Below, piece by piece: positions 33,592 to 45,080 of a stretch of DNA of 64,000 nt (position 1 is its first letter; the number at the start of each line of letters is the position of its first letter). Where the stretch lies: assembly GCA_039545355.1 (NCBI GenBank), contig BCJJ01000021.1, positions 186,001 to 250,000 of the forward strand, read 5' to 3'. The translations under genes were made by a program, and so were the position numbers. Under the pieces are notes generated by a model. It made no database searches. It had not been told where the DNA came from and was given only the letters and a program-made list of their open reading frames with translations. The DNA is from Trichosporon coremiiforme (Eukaryota > Basidiomycota > Tremellomycetes > Trichosporonales > Trichosporonaceae).

Positions 33592-33886
33592 CGCGGCGGT
33601 TGTTGGACAAGTGACGAAGTGACGTGGGAGTGATGTTGGTCGGTTGACCTCGCGGAGAAGGGCGGCAGCTGCTGGCGTCGGTCACCTGGAAATAAAGTCT
33701 CCATCCGCCGCCCAGCCGCGAGCCTCCGCATAATCCATGTCAGGCACCGCCACCAGCCGCCGTTTGCTTCCGCACACATCTCTCAGCCAACAGGCAGGCA
33801 CTTCTACGTCATACATCCACATTGCGACGGTGCATGTACACCTGCTTGCTACGCTTTCTACGAGTTTGCTACATATGTGGTTACGC

Positions 33887-35829
33887 TTAGTCCCACTCGT
33901 CGTCGCTCGACTCCTCGTCGTCGCTGTCGCCCAGGTCGCCCTTGCGGCGCGCGAGAGCGGCTGCGAGCGAGGACGCAAGGTCGCCGGCTGAATATCAGTT
34001 ATGGGCCGTACGCGAGCTAACTTACAGTTGTCGTCGGCGGTGGCAGCTGCAACCGCAGCACCGGCCGCGGCACCGCCCGCGGCACCAGCCGCTCCGCCGG
34101 CCAAAGGACTGACACGCTTCTCTGAGTCGTCCACCTTGCGAAGCTTGTGCACTCCCTGGCCCTGGATCGAGGCGAGGAGCGCCGCACGGCCGCCCGCAGC
34201 CGCTGGAGACGCACCGGCTGGCGGCGCGGGAGGGGCGGGAGGTGGGCCCGAGCTTGGAGGCGGGGGAGGGGGCGGAGGAGCACCGTGGCTGGGAGGAGGA
34301 GGCGGGGGCGGAGGAGGAGCACCGCCGCGGGGAGGAGCTGGCGGCGCAGGAGGAGGCGGGGGAGGTGTAGCAGGCGTCGGAGGAGGGCGCGAAGGAGCCG
34401 AACGGGAAGGAGGAGGCGGGGCAGGNNNNNNNNNNNNNNNNNNNNNNNNNNNNNNNNNNNNNNNNNNNNNNNNNNNNNNNNNNNNNNNNNNNNNNNNNNN
34501 NNNNNNNNNNNNNNNNNNNNNNNNNAGGAGGGGCAGTGGGAGGGGGAGGGGGAGGCGGGGCCGCTGGCGGAGCAGTCCGTGTCGGGGGAGGAGGTGCGGG
34601 CGGAGCCGGAGGAGGAACCGGGGGCGCGTGGCCCGGGGGCGTCGGTGTAGCGGGAGCCTGGCGGGCCGGAGGTGCTGACGGAGGCGGCGGGGGGAGGGGA
34701 GCGCTGGGCGGTGTTGGCTTCGAGTCCGCGCGTGCACGGGAAGGCGGTGCTGCAGGAGGCGGCTTCCTCCGCGTTGTCGGCGGTGGGGGTGGGGATCGCT
34801 TGTTCTCCTGCGCGGGTATGGGAGCTGCCTTCTGAATCTCGATCGCCTGATGTCAGTTCACAATCCGCCTACGAATAACTCACCTTCTCGATACCGCCCT
34901 GCTCCTTGACGAACTCCTGAATGAAATCCTTGTTGTTCTCGATGTCCTTCTCGCTGAAACCGCGCATGCTGAGCTGCTCGAGCAGTACCTGCCAGCTCGG
35001 GTCAACTCCTGACGAACTGAAACCCTTCTCCGCGTCGTAGCCCATGTGGGCGACATGCTTGAAGGAGCCCTCTTTCTGATTATTGTCAGTTGGCCGTCAC
35101 AGTAACAAGCTACTCACCGGTCCAGAAATCAGAGACTTGTCGAACTTGCCCATGATACGCTTGCCCAGCGACATCTTCTCCGGATGGCCGTCCTTGGCCT
35201 CCTTCTCCTTCTTGACCTTGACTGCTTGTCAGCGCCTATTCCATCCGCATACACTCACTGGTGTACTTGCTGCGGTTCGCTACTTTCTTATAGAAGTCAT
35301 GCGCTTCGGCTTCCGATGTGAATACGAAAGCGATTTGGGCGTCCTAATTGTAAGCTTGGCACCACGAGAATCACGGGATAGCAAAGCGGTACGCACGTCA
35401 CCTTGCCATGAGTGGAAGAAGGGCTTGTCCTGGTTGTACTCGATCTCGTTGGGCAGCTCGTGCTCCCAGATAACACCTTGATTCGACTGTGGCAGTTAGC
35501 TCAGCTCCTACCCACGGAGTGCGGATCGATGGGCGTTGACCTCATTCCATTGTCACAGGTGCCCCACTCACGCTCAAGTCGACTACACGAAAGAATAAGC
35601 CTCCCTTCGCCTTGTCAACGCAGAAGACGAGTGCTCCCGTCACTCCTGTGTACTTCCATCTGTTCATTAGCTATCGACCGAGTCATAAAGCTCACGTTGA
35701 CGACTCGGGCTTGGCATACCAGACACGGGCGACGGCGGCGGTGATGATTTTGTTGGTGTGGGACGATGTGGGAATGGCCTTCTTGACCTTGACCTTGTCA
35801 TCAGGGGACAAGGTGGTGGGGCCGCCCAT
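33887..35829 (-). CDS. WSP1: WASP homologue (WH1-CRIB-polyproline-WH2-acidic), Arp2/3 activator
   Basis: Eight exons: 35696-35829, 35572-35659, 35397-35486, 35259-35343, 35118-35221, 34884-35075, 34026-34846 and 33887-33987. Exons 1-4 form a WH1 domain (ATAAVARVWYAKPESST-type strand, LFFRVVDL, IWEHELPNEIEYNQ). Exons 5-6 hold a CRIB motif (LISGP then SFKHVAHMG), meaning Cdc42/Rac regulation, followed by a GBD helix. Exon 7 is a long proline-rich region with a WH2 motif near its end (GRAALLASIQGQG then LRKV). Exon 8 is the acidic tail (DSDDEESSDDEWD) whose Trp binds Arp2/3. It drives actin patches and endocytosis. Exon 7 is interrupted by 100 N, so about 505 residues are visible and the true length is unknown. 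Confidence 0.92.
34426..34525. other. Assembly gap (100 N) inside the WASP polyproline exon
   Basis: Exactly 100 N, a conventional placeholder size. The correct reading frames on the two sides do not match across 100 bases, so the real gap has a different length. Confidence 0.97.
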
Positions 35830-36861
35830 TGTGGGGGACGTGTGTGAGTGGGGATGCTCTGGTGGATTGGAGGGCGGAGCGGAGAGTGATGTGAAGAGAA
35901 CGGAGCCAAGGCGAGAGGATGACGGATACGTTGGTGTCGCACTGCCCTAGCGCTGGCCGCCGGTGCGTGCTGTACTCTGTACGCTGGCTGGCACTCTCAG
36001 GTACGGATCCGGATAGGCCCCGCTATGATGGCCCGTGGCCACAGTCGATCACCCACCGCCCTGACGTAACAGGGCGGACGACTTACAATCCGCAACTTCC
36101 ATCGCTAGCGAGATGCTCCTCCGTACACCCGTCGATCTTCTTCTAGCTCGATCTCAACCCCCGCTAACCTCAGACCTCTATCTTATCGTCTTATCATGCT
36201 CGCGACCGCTGAGACTGTTTGACTGATATCACTGGCAGCATAAGACTCATCACCACTGCGCTCTTTCAGCCGTCATGCTCAGCCTCGGCGCCATCCTTTG
36301 AATTTAACCCAGGACGAACCCGACGTATGTACAGAAACATCAACAGAAGGCGAGGTCTTGATTCACTAAGGTTTACGACCTGCCTCCGTCGTCATTCAAG
36401 CCGGCTCAAGAATCTTTAACTGTTCCGAAAGCGAGGTTCTAGCTATAATCGATGTCCCTCAGCGCCTCGCGGTGTGACACATAAATGCCAGGGAGGCTCC
36501 ATGTGGCGTCGTCCTGGCAAACTACGCATGGACCACTTATCAGATACCAACCGTAGCGACCCGACCATGGTCTCCTCGGCGGCCTCGGTCAATTGACCTA
36601 AGCAGCGGTAACACTCTCGTAGTGCTGCTGTCGCACGAGCAGAGGTGCCGTCAGAGCGGCAGCTAGCTGTTCTGGTCTCACACACCGGCGGGACGAGTAT
36701 ACCTCGTGGGCGGAGGCTGCCTCGGTCCGTGCCGGCTATCGCTGGTAACAGCCTGGGTGGCGTTCTTCCGGACTACAACAAGACCTTGACGACAACTCAT
36801 CCCATCTACATGCCTTCCTCATTCGTTCCTCTCTTATCCAGACGCAGAACAACACCAAGAC
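35830..36861. other. Intergenic region upstream of the WASP gene
   Basis: About 1 kb between divergent genes, holding the WASP promoter on the left and the promoter of the small unknown gene on the right. No further gene was recognised. Confidence 0.4.
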
Positions 36862-37284
36862 ATGCCCAGCACTGTCGCGCCGCGCTCTAGCTCCTCGTTC
36901 AGACGGTACTCGCGGCAGCTCCCGCCGTCGCTCATCTTTACACCCATTGTGCCTCCGCCAAACCAGAAGAAGTCCCGCACGAGGAAGTCGAAGGAGGAGG
37001 AGAAGGCGAAGCTCATGGCCGTTCTGAAGGCAGTCGACGATGACCTGAAGACGCAGTGCGACTCCCTTTCTGCGCAGATCGATGCTATCATCGCCAAGCA
37101 GGAAGCTGAACTGTCTTCTCGGCGACCAAAACGGGCGAAGCAGTCTGAAAGGATTGCCCACCCGGCGACAATATCAGTTCGGATGGCCCGTGCGACACCA
37201 ATGTCGGCAGCGTCGGTAACGGCCTGCGACCGACCTGAAACGTCAGTATCACGGATACGAAGCGTTCGCTCAATGATCTGGTAA
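36862..37284 (+). CDS. Unknown small basic coiled-coil protein, 140 aa
   Basis: A plus-strand ORF starting MPSTVAPRSSSSFRRYSRQL. Residues 22-90 look genuinely coding: SLIFTPIVPPPNQKKSRTRK is followed by an alternating Lys/Glu/Ala helix (EEEKAKLMAVLKAVDDDLKT, then LSAQIDAIIAKQEAEL) that could form a coiled coil. The basic stretch could be a nuclear signal. The last 45 residues look less protein-like, and the true gene may splice out of this frame before the stop. No family is recognised. Confidence is moderate to low. Confidence 0.42.
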   Translation: MPSTVAPRSSSSFRRYSRQLPPSLIFTPIVPPPNQKKSRTRKSKEEEKAKLMAVLKAVDDDLKTQCDSLSAQIDAIIAKQEAELSSRRPKRAKQSERIAHPATISVRMARATPMSAASVTACDRPETSVSRIRSVRSMIW

Positions 37285-38078
37285 CACCTCAGGCGGCCCG
37301 CAACCTGAGCGTGGTTGACTGGATCTCGACGCACAAGCCCTCTTCGCGTCGCCCCCAAGCTCGCCCGCAAACGTTACGATGTCACGAACGTACGTGTTTA
37401 TCGTCGTCAGGTTCTTCGACCGCATCCGGTGATGCTTCGTTTCTTTCCATCCATAACCGGAACCGGCAAATACCAGGCTGTGGAAGGCAGCTGGTTGTCC
37501 ACGCCAACCCATTTCGTTGTACAAGGAATCTCGTTCTATCTTAGGCTCATCGTATGTTTCCGAGGAATGACTAGGGCTGGTATGTGGAGGTCTGGGATCT
37601 CTTAGTTGATCATTCTAGGTGCGGAGTCGCGGCGACTGTTGCATGCACTTTACAGGGTACTCAGTGGCCGATTTCATTAAATGGTAGTGCCATCTAAAAG
37701 CCTAGTGACTGACTGACAACGAAGTGTAATCCGTAGAGCCACGAGATGCGCAGCGCAGTCACGTCTGCTCGGCCCCGACCTGCAAGTGCCCCACTTAATA
37801 ACTATCTGATGCCAACTACCCAGTCAATTCAGAAGAGATCCGACTCTTGCTAGCACCTTGTCACCTCGGTACACAATGCACATCCTGTTTATCAACCAAC
37901 TGTTCACTCTCGGCGTGCACGGACCAAGAGGCTAAGTCATGTGGCAAACAGGTCGACGGCGCAGCGGTGTGTCACTTTTGCGCCGCTGATCGTACACGCC
38001 CACGCCCACCTCTCACAACACAAACAGATTCGTCTTTGCTCTTGCATTCACTCCTCCCGTCATTCCTCACAGACGACG
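37285..38078. other. Intergenic region, no gene recognised
   Basis: Short ORFs only. The right end (37840-38078) is the presumed leader of the next gene. Confidence 0.38.
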
Positions 38079-39971
38079 ATGTCTTCCCCGGACGACAGTC
38101 CCTCTAAGGGTCCAGGTAAGCTAGGCATCCTCCTTTGGCAAGCTGACGATTCAGACCATCGCTGGCCTACTGGCCACAACGGTCGCACGCAGCGCGTTGC
38201 TGGCCAGGTCTTTCCTTCCCTTAGTCACTCGGCTAGCAAATGCAGCAGCAATATGACGGAGACACTCGAGCGCCTGCGCACCCTCAGCTTGGAGAGCAAG
38301 GCCATGACCGACGGCCTCGCGATCGACGCCTCTCCCCTTGAGGACTTACCGACGGGTGGCCAACCTTCACCATACGGGGCATCAGAACACGATGACTGGT
38401 TGGCCAGGTGGCACAGCGACATGTCCTGCTACCGCACCATTTCCAACACCTTCAACGTCAAGGGCCCGTCCTCATCTCATTATGAGCCTCTGAGCGATGC
38501 TTCCATTACCGGCCAGGCAGCGGAATCCCTCCTCAGTTCCACTCCAAAGCTCCATCAGAAGATTGAGCGAGGATTCTACAACAGCGACGCCGATGACTCG
38601 CCTGGCGAGCCCTCTCCGCTTACCCTTGAACCGCAGCATTCCCAGCCTCCTCCTTTCTTTCCTGAGGCAGGGTTCTTCATGACACCTTGGTCGGCACCGC
38701 TGCTCCAGTGTGAGAGTCAGAATGGGCGCACCTCCAGCAAGAATGTGGAGGACGCAGCTGCATTCCCTCCAGCCTACGGCTCGCTTCCCACTGCTCCCCC
38801 TTGTGTCTCACCGCCTCACCAGGCCCGTCTTCCTCCTACACCACCCTCCTTCCTGGGCAACCCTGGATTGCAAGCCAGCACCGGCACCGATCCCGAGCAA
38901 CCCAAGCCAAAACACGAAACCAACTGCTCTGAATGCATCGGAGTCCGTCACGAACTCGATTTCATCCGTCTGCAGCTTTCTGCTCAACAGGGATCGCTGA
39001 ACCGCATCGTGACTGAGCTCGCCTCAATCAAGACCGGCAGCGTCCCGGCTACGCGAGCGAGGTACGCCTCAGCTAAATCGTATCAGCCTCCCCTTACTCC
39101 TTGGTGCTACCCCCACGACTGGTGTCATGGCCCCATTGCGCCACCGCCGTTCGCCTTCTACTATGATCCTTACTACTCGCCTGTCGCTTCTACCACAACG
39201 CGCAATGGCAGTGGAGGCTACCGATCGAGCCCTCAAGCCCCCGTATCCGAAATCTCCCCAGTTAGGCCGAAGCCTCCTCCCAACGCGCCTGCAGACTCAT
39301 CTCCGGCTACACAGCGTCAGCCGTCACAAGTTCTGGAGGACCGCAACACTTCGTCGAAGCGTGTCTCCTTCGCCTGCCCAATGACTCAGAGCGAGCTCGA
39401 CAGTGACGACAGCTCCGAGGACACACTCGTTCCACAGCTGGATCTGGGTCCCAGGGCCACGTCTTCGCCGCATCATCAAATCCCCAAGCGTAACACGAAA
39501 CTCAAGAAGACCCCACCTGCCTTGAAGAAGGCTTCTCTTAGCTCGAGCGTCCGGTCGAAGCCGTACCCTATCACTGACCCACTTAAGCATCGCCCTACCT
39601 TGTACTCCTCTGCGTCTCCTCGCTCTTCCTATGGCTATGTTCATCCGGAGGCGGTGGCTCTCAACCAAACGTCACACCCTTTGCGAAGCTGTCATGGGGC
39701 TACCGATAGCGGGTCATCCTTAGAAAACCCACCTCCACTTCCTCGTTCTTATGACACGCTTCCGTTTGTCATGCCCTTCGAGGAGGATGGGGAGTCAAGA
39801 GGTGAGGTTCTCCATGTGAGGTTTGACGCAAGCACCCTGTTCAACTTCATGCAGTATTGGGAGCCACGTGCGGAAGGGCCTCACCCGCTGCTCGTCGACC
39901 TGTCGCTGGATGTGTCTACCTACCAAGACTTCCTGGAATGGGGTCGCGAAAACGGATCGCTTAAGCTATAA
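38079..39971 (+). CDS. Unknown Ser/Pro-rich protein, 617 aa
   Basis: Two exons, 38079-38115 and 38155-39971. The 39-nt intron has a GTAAGC donor, GCTGAC branch and CAG acceptor. Its length is a multiple of three, so the frame stays open through it and it could be retained. The protein is largely disordered, with many Ser, Pro and Tyr. A short Cys pair (NCSECIGVRHELDFIRLQL) begins a probable coiled coil near residue 270. A basic segment lies near 460 (KRNTKLKKTPPALKKASL). The C-terminal 50 residues (EVLHVRFDASTLFNFMQYWE to the end) are the most ordered and may be the conserved core. I do not recognise the family; a cytoskeletal or regulatory scaffold is a guess. Confidence 0.62.
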   Translation: MSSPDDSPSKGPGKLGILLWQADDSDHRWPTGHNGRTQRVAGQVFPSLSHSASKCSSNMTETLERLRTLSLESKAMTDGLAIDASPLEDLPTGGQPSPYGASEHDDWLARWHSDMSCYRTISNTFNVKGPSSSHYEPLSDASITGQAAESLLSSTPKLHQKIERGFYNSDADDSPGEPSPLTLEPQHSQPPPFFPEAGFFMTPWSAPLLQCESQNGRTSSKNVEDAAAFPPAYGSLPTAPPCVSPPHQARLPPTPPSFLGNPGLQASTGTDPEQPKPKHETNCSECIGVRHELDFIRLQLSAQQGSLNRIVTELASIKTGSVPATRARYASAKSYQPPLTPWCYPHDWCHGPIAPPPFAFYYDPYYSPVASTTTRNGSGGYRSSPQAPVSEISPVRPKPPPNAPADSSPATQRQPSQVLEDRNTSSKRVSFACPMTQSELDSDDSSEDTLVPQLDLGPRATSSPHHQIPKRNTKLKKTPPALKKASLSSSVRSKPYPITDPLKHRPTLYSSASPRSSYGYVHPEAVALNQTSHPLRSCHGATDSGSSLENPPPLPRSYDTLPFVMPFEEDGESRGEVLHVRFDASTLFNFMQYWEPRAEGPHPLLVDLSLDVSTYQDFLEWGRENGSLKL

Positions 39972-40454
39972 GGCAGCGGGACGGGTGGCAGCAATGTAAA
40001 TAGAACCTCCGATAGTATGTGTAGGCAGCTGGACTGCGTGTGATATGTGAGGTAGTAAACTCTAATTGTCATCTCGCATTGGAACGGATCTCACCATGTA
40101 GGAAGACGACGCCTTGTGATACCAGGGGCTGATACCCCTAACCCCTGATCACGTTTCATGTTCCACGTTATCTGCGGATTGTGGGAGGCTGGGTGGAGAA
40201 CGGAACGGAAGCAAAACGACCGGAAGCTGGGTGGATCGAGCGATCAAGCTCGGTTCAGCCGGCACGGTGACCGTTAGGCGCCCGGAACGCAGACGAGCGC
40301 ACACGGCTTACGGTCCACACGTCACTGTGTCATACCTCCGCTACCGACCTGAGTTTCTCACTTTGTCTATGACACCCCCGCCTTCCCTCTTCCGATCTTC
40401 CTTTCTGCCACTACTAGACACACTCCGACCCCGCACACTCCTTTCACCAAATAT
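39972..40454. other. Intergenic region, promoter side of ALG1
   Basis: Holds the 3' end of the unknown gene and the ALG1 promoter. C/T-rich just before 40455. No other gene was seen. Confidence 0.4.
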
Positions 40455-42503
40455 ATGCCGCTGCACCTCAACCTCCACGGCCACGATGTTCCGCTGTGGT
40501 GGGTCATCGGCGGCGCCGCCGTCGCCCTCGCTGCGCCCCCGCTCCTCTTCGCAGCCGCCTTTGCCAGCAGAGTGAAAACAAAGCCCAACAGACATCGCAC
40601 CGTCACCATCCTCGTCCTCGGCGACATCGGACGCAGCCCGCGCATGATGTACCATGCTGAGAGCTTTGCGCGATCAGGCTGGGACACATTCGTCGTCGGA
40701 TACGGAGGTGAGTACCGCTGCCAGCGACGAGAGCGACGAGCTCAGGAACGGGCGGAGCGGAGCCGGAGCTGAGAACTGAAGCACCCTGCCAGTGTCCCCA
40801 GCATTTGGCGCCGTCCCCACGGTCAACTGACGCTGATAACAAGACACACCGCCCATCCCGTCCCTCATCGAGACACCCCGTGTCCACCTTCTGCACGTCG
40901 CGAACCCGCCGAAACCGCTTCTGAAGCTGCCGTGGATCTTCCGCGCCCCAATCCGCGTCATCTACCAGATCTTCAGCGTCCTCTGGCTCTCGGTCTTCGT
41001 CGTGCCATGCAACACCCAGGTTCTCATGGTTCAGGTGAGTCGAGTCCTGGAGCCCGTGAGCCATGCACCGCTGTTTGGCTCTAGACAGTCCGTGGGCTGT
41101 GCCTCGCAAAGCTGGGTTCATTGGACGCAGCTAACAGCAGAACCCGCCGTCGATTCCAACACTCATCATTGCGCAGCTCCTGACGTGGGCGACGGGATGC
41201 AGGCTCATCATCGACTGGCACAACACTGGCTACTCGATCCTGGCCATGCGCGTCGGGGAGCAGAGTCCGCTGACGCGGTTGGCTAAATGGTGCGTGCTAC
41301 CATGATCTCGTTCGCAGTCCCATACTGATATTCAGGATCGAGCGTACTTTCGGACGTGAGGCGTACGCGCACTTGTTCGTGACGAACGCTCTCCGCGACT
41401 ATCTGACGAATGCCTGGAATCTTCAGTGAGTTGGCCAAAGGTTCTTGAGACTGACATGCAGGGGCCAGACCGTCGTGTTCCACGACCGACCACCTCCCAA
41501 CTTTGGTCGGACCGAGGTCATTTCACAATTAAACGTGAGCTGATACATGCCGGATCTTAGCTAATCCTCAGCTGTTCCGACGCGTGACGTCCGACATCCG
41601 GCCCCCGATGCCCCTCTGGCTGCAGTCCAAGGACATCCGGAAGACAGCCTTAACGCACATGGTCGACGGCTGTCCCGAGTTGCGCCCCGACCGGCCGGCG
41701 TTCATCGTGTCCTCGACCTCATGGACAGCAGACGAGGACTTTTCCCTCCTCCTGCAAGCACTGGATAAGTACCAAACCGCGAAGGCGCGGGATCCGTCAC
41801 TGCCCAGGCTCCTAGTCATCATTACCGGAAAAGGCGCAGGACGCGCGCCGTTCGAGGCCGAGGTCGCGAAGCGAGAAAAGTCTGGCCAGTGGCCCGACGT
41901 CGCCGTGCGCTGCCTCTTCGTGTCAGCGAAGGACTACCCCGTCGTCCTCGGCTGCGCGGACCTGGGCATCAGCATGCACCAGTCGAGCTCGGGCCGCGAC
42001 CTCCCCATGAAGGTTGTCGATATGTTCGGTTGCGGCGTGCCCGTACTCGCGCGCGACTTCGCCTGTATCGACGAGCTGGTCAAGGACGGCGCAAACGGGC
42101 GGATCTTCAACACGGGCGATGACTTGGGAGATCAGCTGATTGTGAGTGAACTCGAGGCTGGGGGCTGAGGGCAAGAGGTCGTTGAGGCGTTCCACAAACC
42201 TACACTGCCTCGCCATCCCATCCACCTCTACAGCTAGGTTCACATTCAACCCGAGCTGACACCCAGGACACGCTCAGCGGTTTCCCCTCCGCGCCGAAAC
42301 TGGACAAGCTGAGCCAATTCTTCAAGCTGCAGACCGGCGCCTCGACCCCGCAGCGCCGCTACATCCCCTCCGGCGTCGAGGCCGAGTGGTGCACGTGGGA
42401 CGAGAACTGGGACGCCGTCATGCGCCGCGGCGTCCTCGACTTTAAGGGACGGCAGGGGAGTCCGTTTGGTAGTCCGGCGCCGACGGCGGGGAAACTACGC
42501 TAA
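40455..42503 (+). CDS. ALG1: ALG1 chitobiosyldiphosphodolichol beta-1,4-mannosyltransferase, 520 aa
   Basis: Seven exons: 40455-40707, 40844-41034, 41141-41289, 41336-41425, 41462-41534, 41572-42141 and 42267-42503. All phases agree. An N-terminal membrane anchor (WWVIGGAAVALAAPPLLFAA) precedes a GT33 fold: VTILVLGDIGRSPRMMYHAE is the donor-side Rossmann start, IDWHNTGYSIL the linker region, and SSTSWTADEDFSLLLQALDK and HQSSSGRDLPMKVVDMFGCG are ALG1 signatures. The enzyme adds the first mannose from GDP-Man to dolichol-PP-GlcNAc2 on the cytosolic ER face, an essential step in N-glycan assembly. Codon 1 lies directly after an ATATAT stretch, so the leader is short or the start could be later; the anchor supports this Met. 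Confidence 0.95.
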
Positions 42504-42764
42504 GTTGTTGACACCGCGGTGACGGCGGCGGCGGCGTGGCCCTGGGGCTGAGCGGCCAGCAGAGCAGAGAGGATCGCGGCAGCAGTAGTAGATAGATCTT
42601 GATAGTTGGTGGCAGCACTTGCCAAAGTATGCAATGTGTAGCAGGATACATCTAGCATGGTGGTACAGGATACAGCGTGACACAAGAGTCCTTCTGCTTG
42701 TCTCAAGAAACTCGACGCGATTTCACATCTCCTGTTCTCTTGCTCTGCCCCAGCTAGCTCTTGG

Positions 42765-44322
42765 TCACCCTAACTTCTTCACGTTGGGGCCAGTCCTCGG
42801 CGGCGTCGCCGCATTCGCCATCAGGATACTCCTCACATCAGCGAGGGCGCCGCCGGGCCGAATTCTTCGAGGCCGCTCAGACGTGCCGTTGCCGCTCGCC
42901 TGTCCATTGGCTCCATTCGCTTGACCGTTGGTTGGCGGCGCCGAGGTCGTGTTCGTAGACAGGGTAGGCTTCGAGGGCGCTGAGGTCGGTTTTGAGGGAG
43001 TTTGCGACTGAGAGGGCAGGGGCGGCTGAGAGGAAAATGGCGGGTGAGGGGCGGACTTGGGAGTGGTCGGTGTTGGCTTGGATGGCGTGCCTGCTGACGA
43101 GGGGGTGGAGAGGGCAGCGAGGCCGGGCACGCTGTGCTGCGAGGAGTTCCTACTTCCCCGGCTGCCTCTGCTCCCTCTCCGGCGTACGCGGCGCTTGCCC
43201 TCTCCCTCCTTCTCCTCTCCGACCTTCTCTTTGTCACCCTTCTCACTGCCCGGCTTGGACTCATGCGGCGTCTTCTGGGCCATGGGTGACTGAGGAGCCG
43301 ACGGTGGGGACTGAACGGGAGGCTCGCGCCGGTCAGAGGGGAACCCGCCCCTCCCCCTTCCTCGTCCCCTCTCCCGCCTCCTGGGCGGAGACACGGGCGC
43401 AAGGTCGTGCTTCCACTCTCCATCCGCCCTCGACGGCGTCGCTTGCCGGATGCCGCCGTACGGATACCCTCGGCCCCTACCACCGCCAAATCCTCCCCGC
43501 GGTCCGTCGAGGCCACCACTTCCCCCATGTCCAAACTCTCCGTGGCCTCGACCGCCGTGGCCATGGAAACCGCCCCGATCCCACATTCCTCGAGGCGGGC
43601 CCCCCCTCCCTCGAGCCATAGGCGGCGGCGCCCTGTCCCGCGCACCAGCGGAGCTCATACCCGAAGGCTCGGGCGATCTCTCAGGTGATCGGGAAGGAGA
43701 CCGAGAAGGCGAGCGGGAGACGCCTGTGATCTTCAAAGCTTCGAACGCACGCATCGTCTCCTCGTCGTCCTCGGATTCCGAATCCCAGTGCGTGTGTCGC
43801 GACTTGCCGAACCAACCTCCGGGAGACTTTGATGGACTGCTGCGCTTGGAGGGAGAAGGGGTGCGTTGAGGTGATCGCCTGGGGGAAGTTACCCTCCTGG
43901 GGCTTGTCGTCCCACTCCTGACACCCTCTGCCTTACCCCCCGGGCCAGCTGGAGGAGAGGTAGTGGCAGGTGCGGCAATGGAGGGTAGAGAAGGAGAGGT
44001 GATGGGAGGAATAGTAGCTGCGGCAGTCATCTGCTCCAAACTCCTGCCGGGAGTCGAGCCTGGAACGACACCAGCTGCCGCAGCACGCTCGCGTACTCGC
44101 CTGCCACGGAAGGCTTGCACGTCTTCCTGCGGAACGTAACCTGCGCGGATCTTGACCTCCTTTCGGACTCTGGCTGTTAGCTTTCCCCAGTTCATCAACT
44201 CACGATCCATCCTTCCTCCGGCTGGCGGGTACGACCCGCTCCAGCGTTGTCGGATCGGTCACGATTCCACTGGTCGTCTTCTGTTGAAGGTCGCTGGGAT
44301 GCGACGGCGTGGGGACGGACAT
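42765..44322 (-). CDS. PYM1: PYM1-like (Mago-binding) protein with long RGG tail, 507 aa
   Basis: Two exons, 44204-44322 and 42765-44169. Residues 16-75 match the Mago-binding domain: GIVTDPTTLERVVPASRRKD, then GSVRKEVKIRAGYVPQEDVQ. In animals PYM binds the Mago-Y14 pair and releases exon junction complexes from spliced mRNA at the ribosome. The tail is very long for the family (usual length near 200 residues). It is Ser/Pro-rich, then has an RGG/GRG-rich block near 205-265 (GGFGGGRGRGYPYGG), then basic and Pro/Ser/Thr-rich stretches. It suggests RNA binding or condensate behaviour. The intron-dense genome makes EJC factors plausible. The N-terminal call is firm; the tail function is inference. 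Confidence 0.82.
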
Positions 44323-45080
44323 GTTAATGATCTCGATTTTGGTGTGTCTAAGTCCAGGGTCGGGACATGCACAAGATAGGTTGATGGATGGGTTCGAGAG
44401 AAGAAGTAAGTGACCGTCGCACACATCAGGCGGCTCAGTCAACAAAAGCAGCCTGCCGGCGCCTGGCGTCATGTAATCTCACACCCAAAGCCATCGGCCA
44501 ACCACCAGCCACTGAATGCAAGGGGGAATTTCCTGGGAATCCAATTAGGGCGTCATGTCATATCCAATATTAGCGGGATCTGATTTCCATTACGGGACTT
44601 GACGATGGACATCACGTGCAGAGAGTGAGTGGTGGAGTGGCATTGGGCGGCGACTGGAGGAGGAACTTAGCTTCTGAACACCTCGATGTGAAGTTGCGAC
44701 GCGTACGCGAGGGTCCTGACGGGCAGGCAACGAGACGCGGTAAGTACGGGGTTAGGTATGCATACATAAAGGGAATCGTTATTACAAAAGAGTGCCGTTC
44801 GGTGAACGAAGCAGCTACTGGGACCTCTGAGGTGCTGGTCATGATTATGACGTCGTTGTTGCGGAGCGTCCAGTCAGCGAGCATGCACAGCTTGAAGCTT
44901 TCGACCGCTTCATCGCAAATCCCCGTTTGCTTGTAGCGGTCGAAGTTGCTTCAGGATGATCTCTACGATTCGCGCTGCTGGCAAGCCTCAAACAGACCTG
45001 ATGGTGCCGGTGATTCTGTGGCGCATGGGTCTATCAATGCAGCCTGTGGTTTGGCGGGTATGTCGTAGCGAACCGGCGGT
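44323..45080. other. Intergenic region with a weak minus-strand coding signal
   Basis: Minus-strand frames near 44830-44950 read NFDRYKQTGICDEAVESFKL, which looks like real protein, but I cannot find convincing splice partners or a start. It may be one exon of a gene I could not assemble or a decayed remnant. The rest is the PYM1 promoter. Confidence 0.3.

Noticed and set aside
33682..33760. Short ORF MDYAEARGWAADGDFISR upstream of the PRELI gene
   Set aside because: Ends after 18 codons, in the 5' leader; the PRELI start MVHFYKK lies downstream in a family-typical position. Possibly a uORF, but unsupported.
34001..34835. Plus-strand Gly-rich ORFs across the WASP exon
   Set aside because: Complement of the polyproline coding region; shadow frames only.
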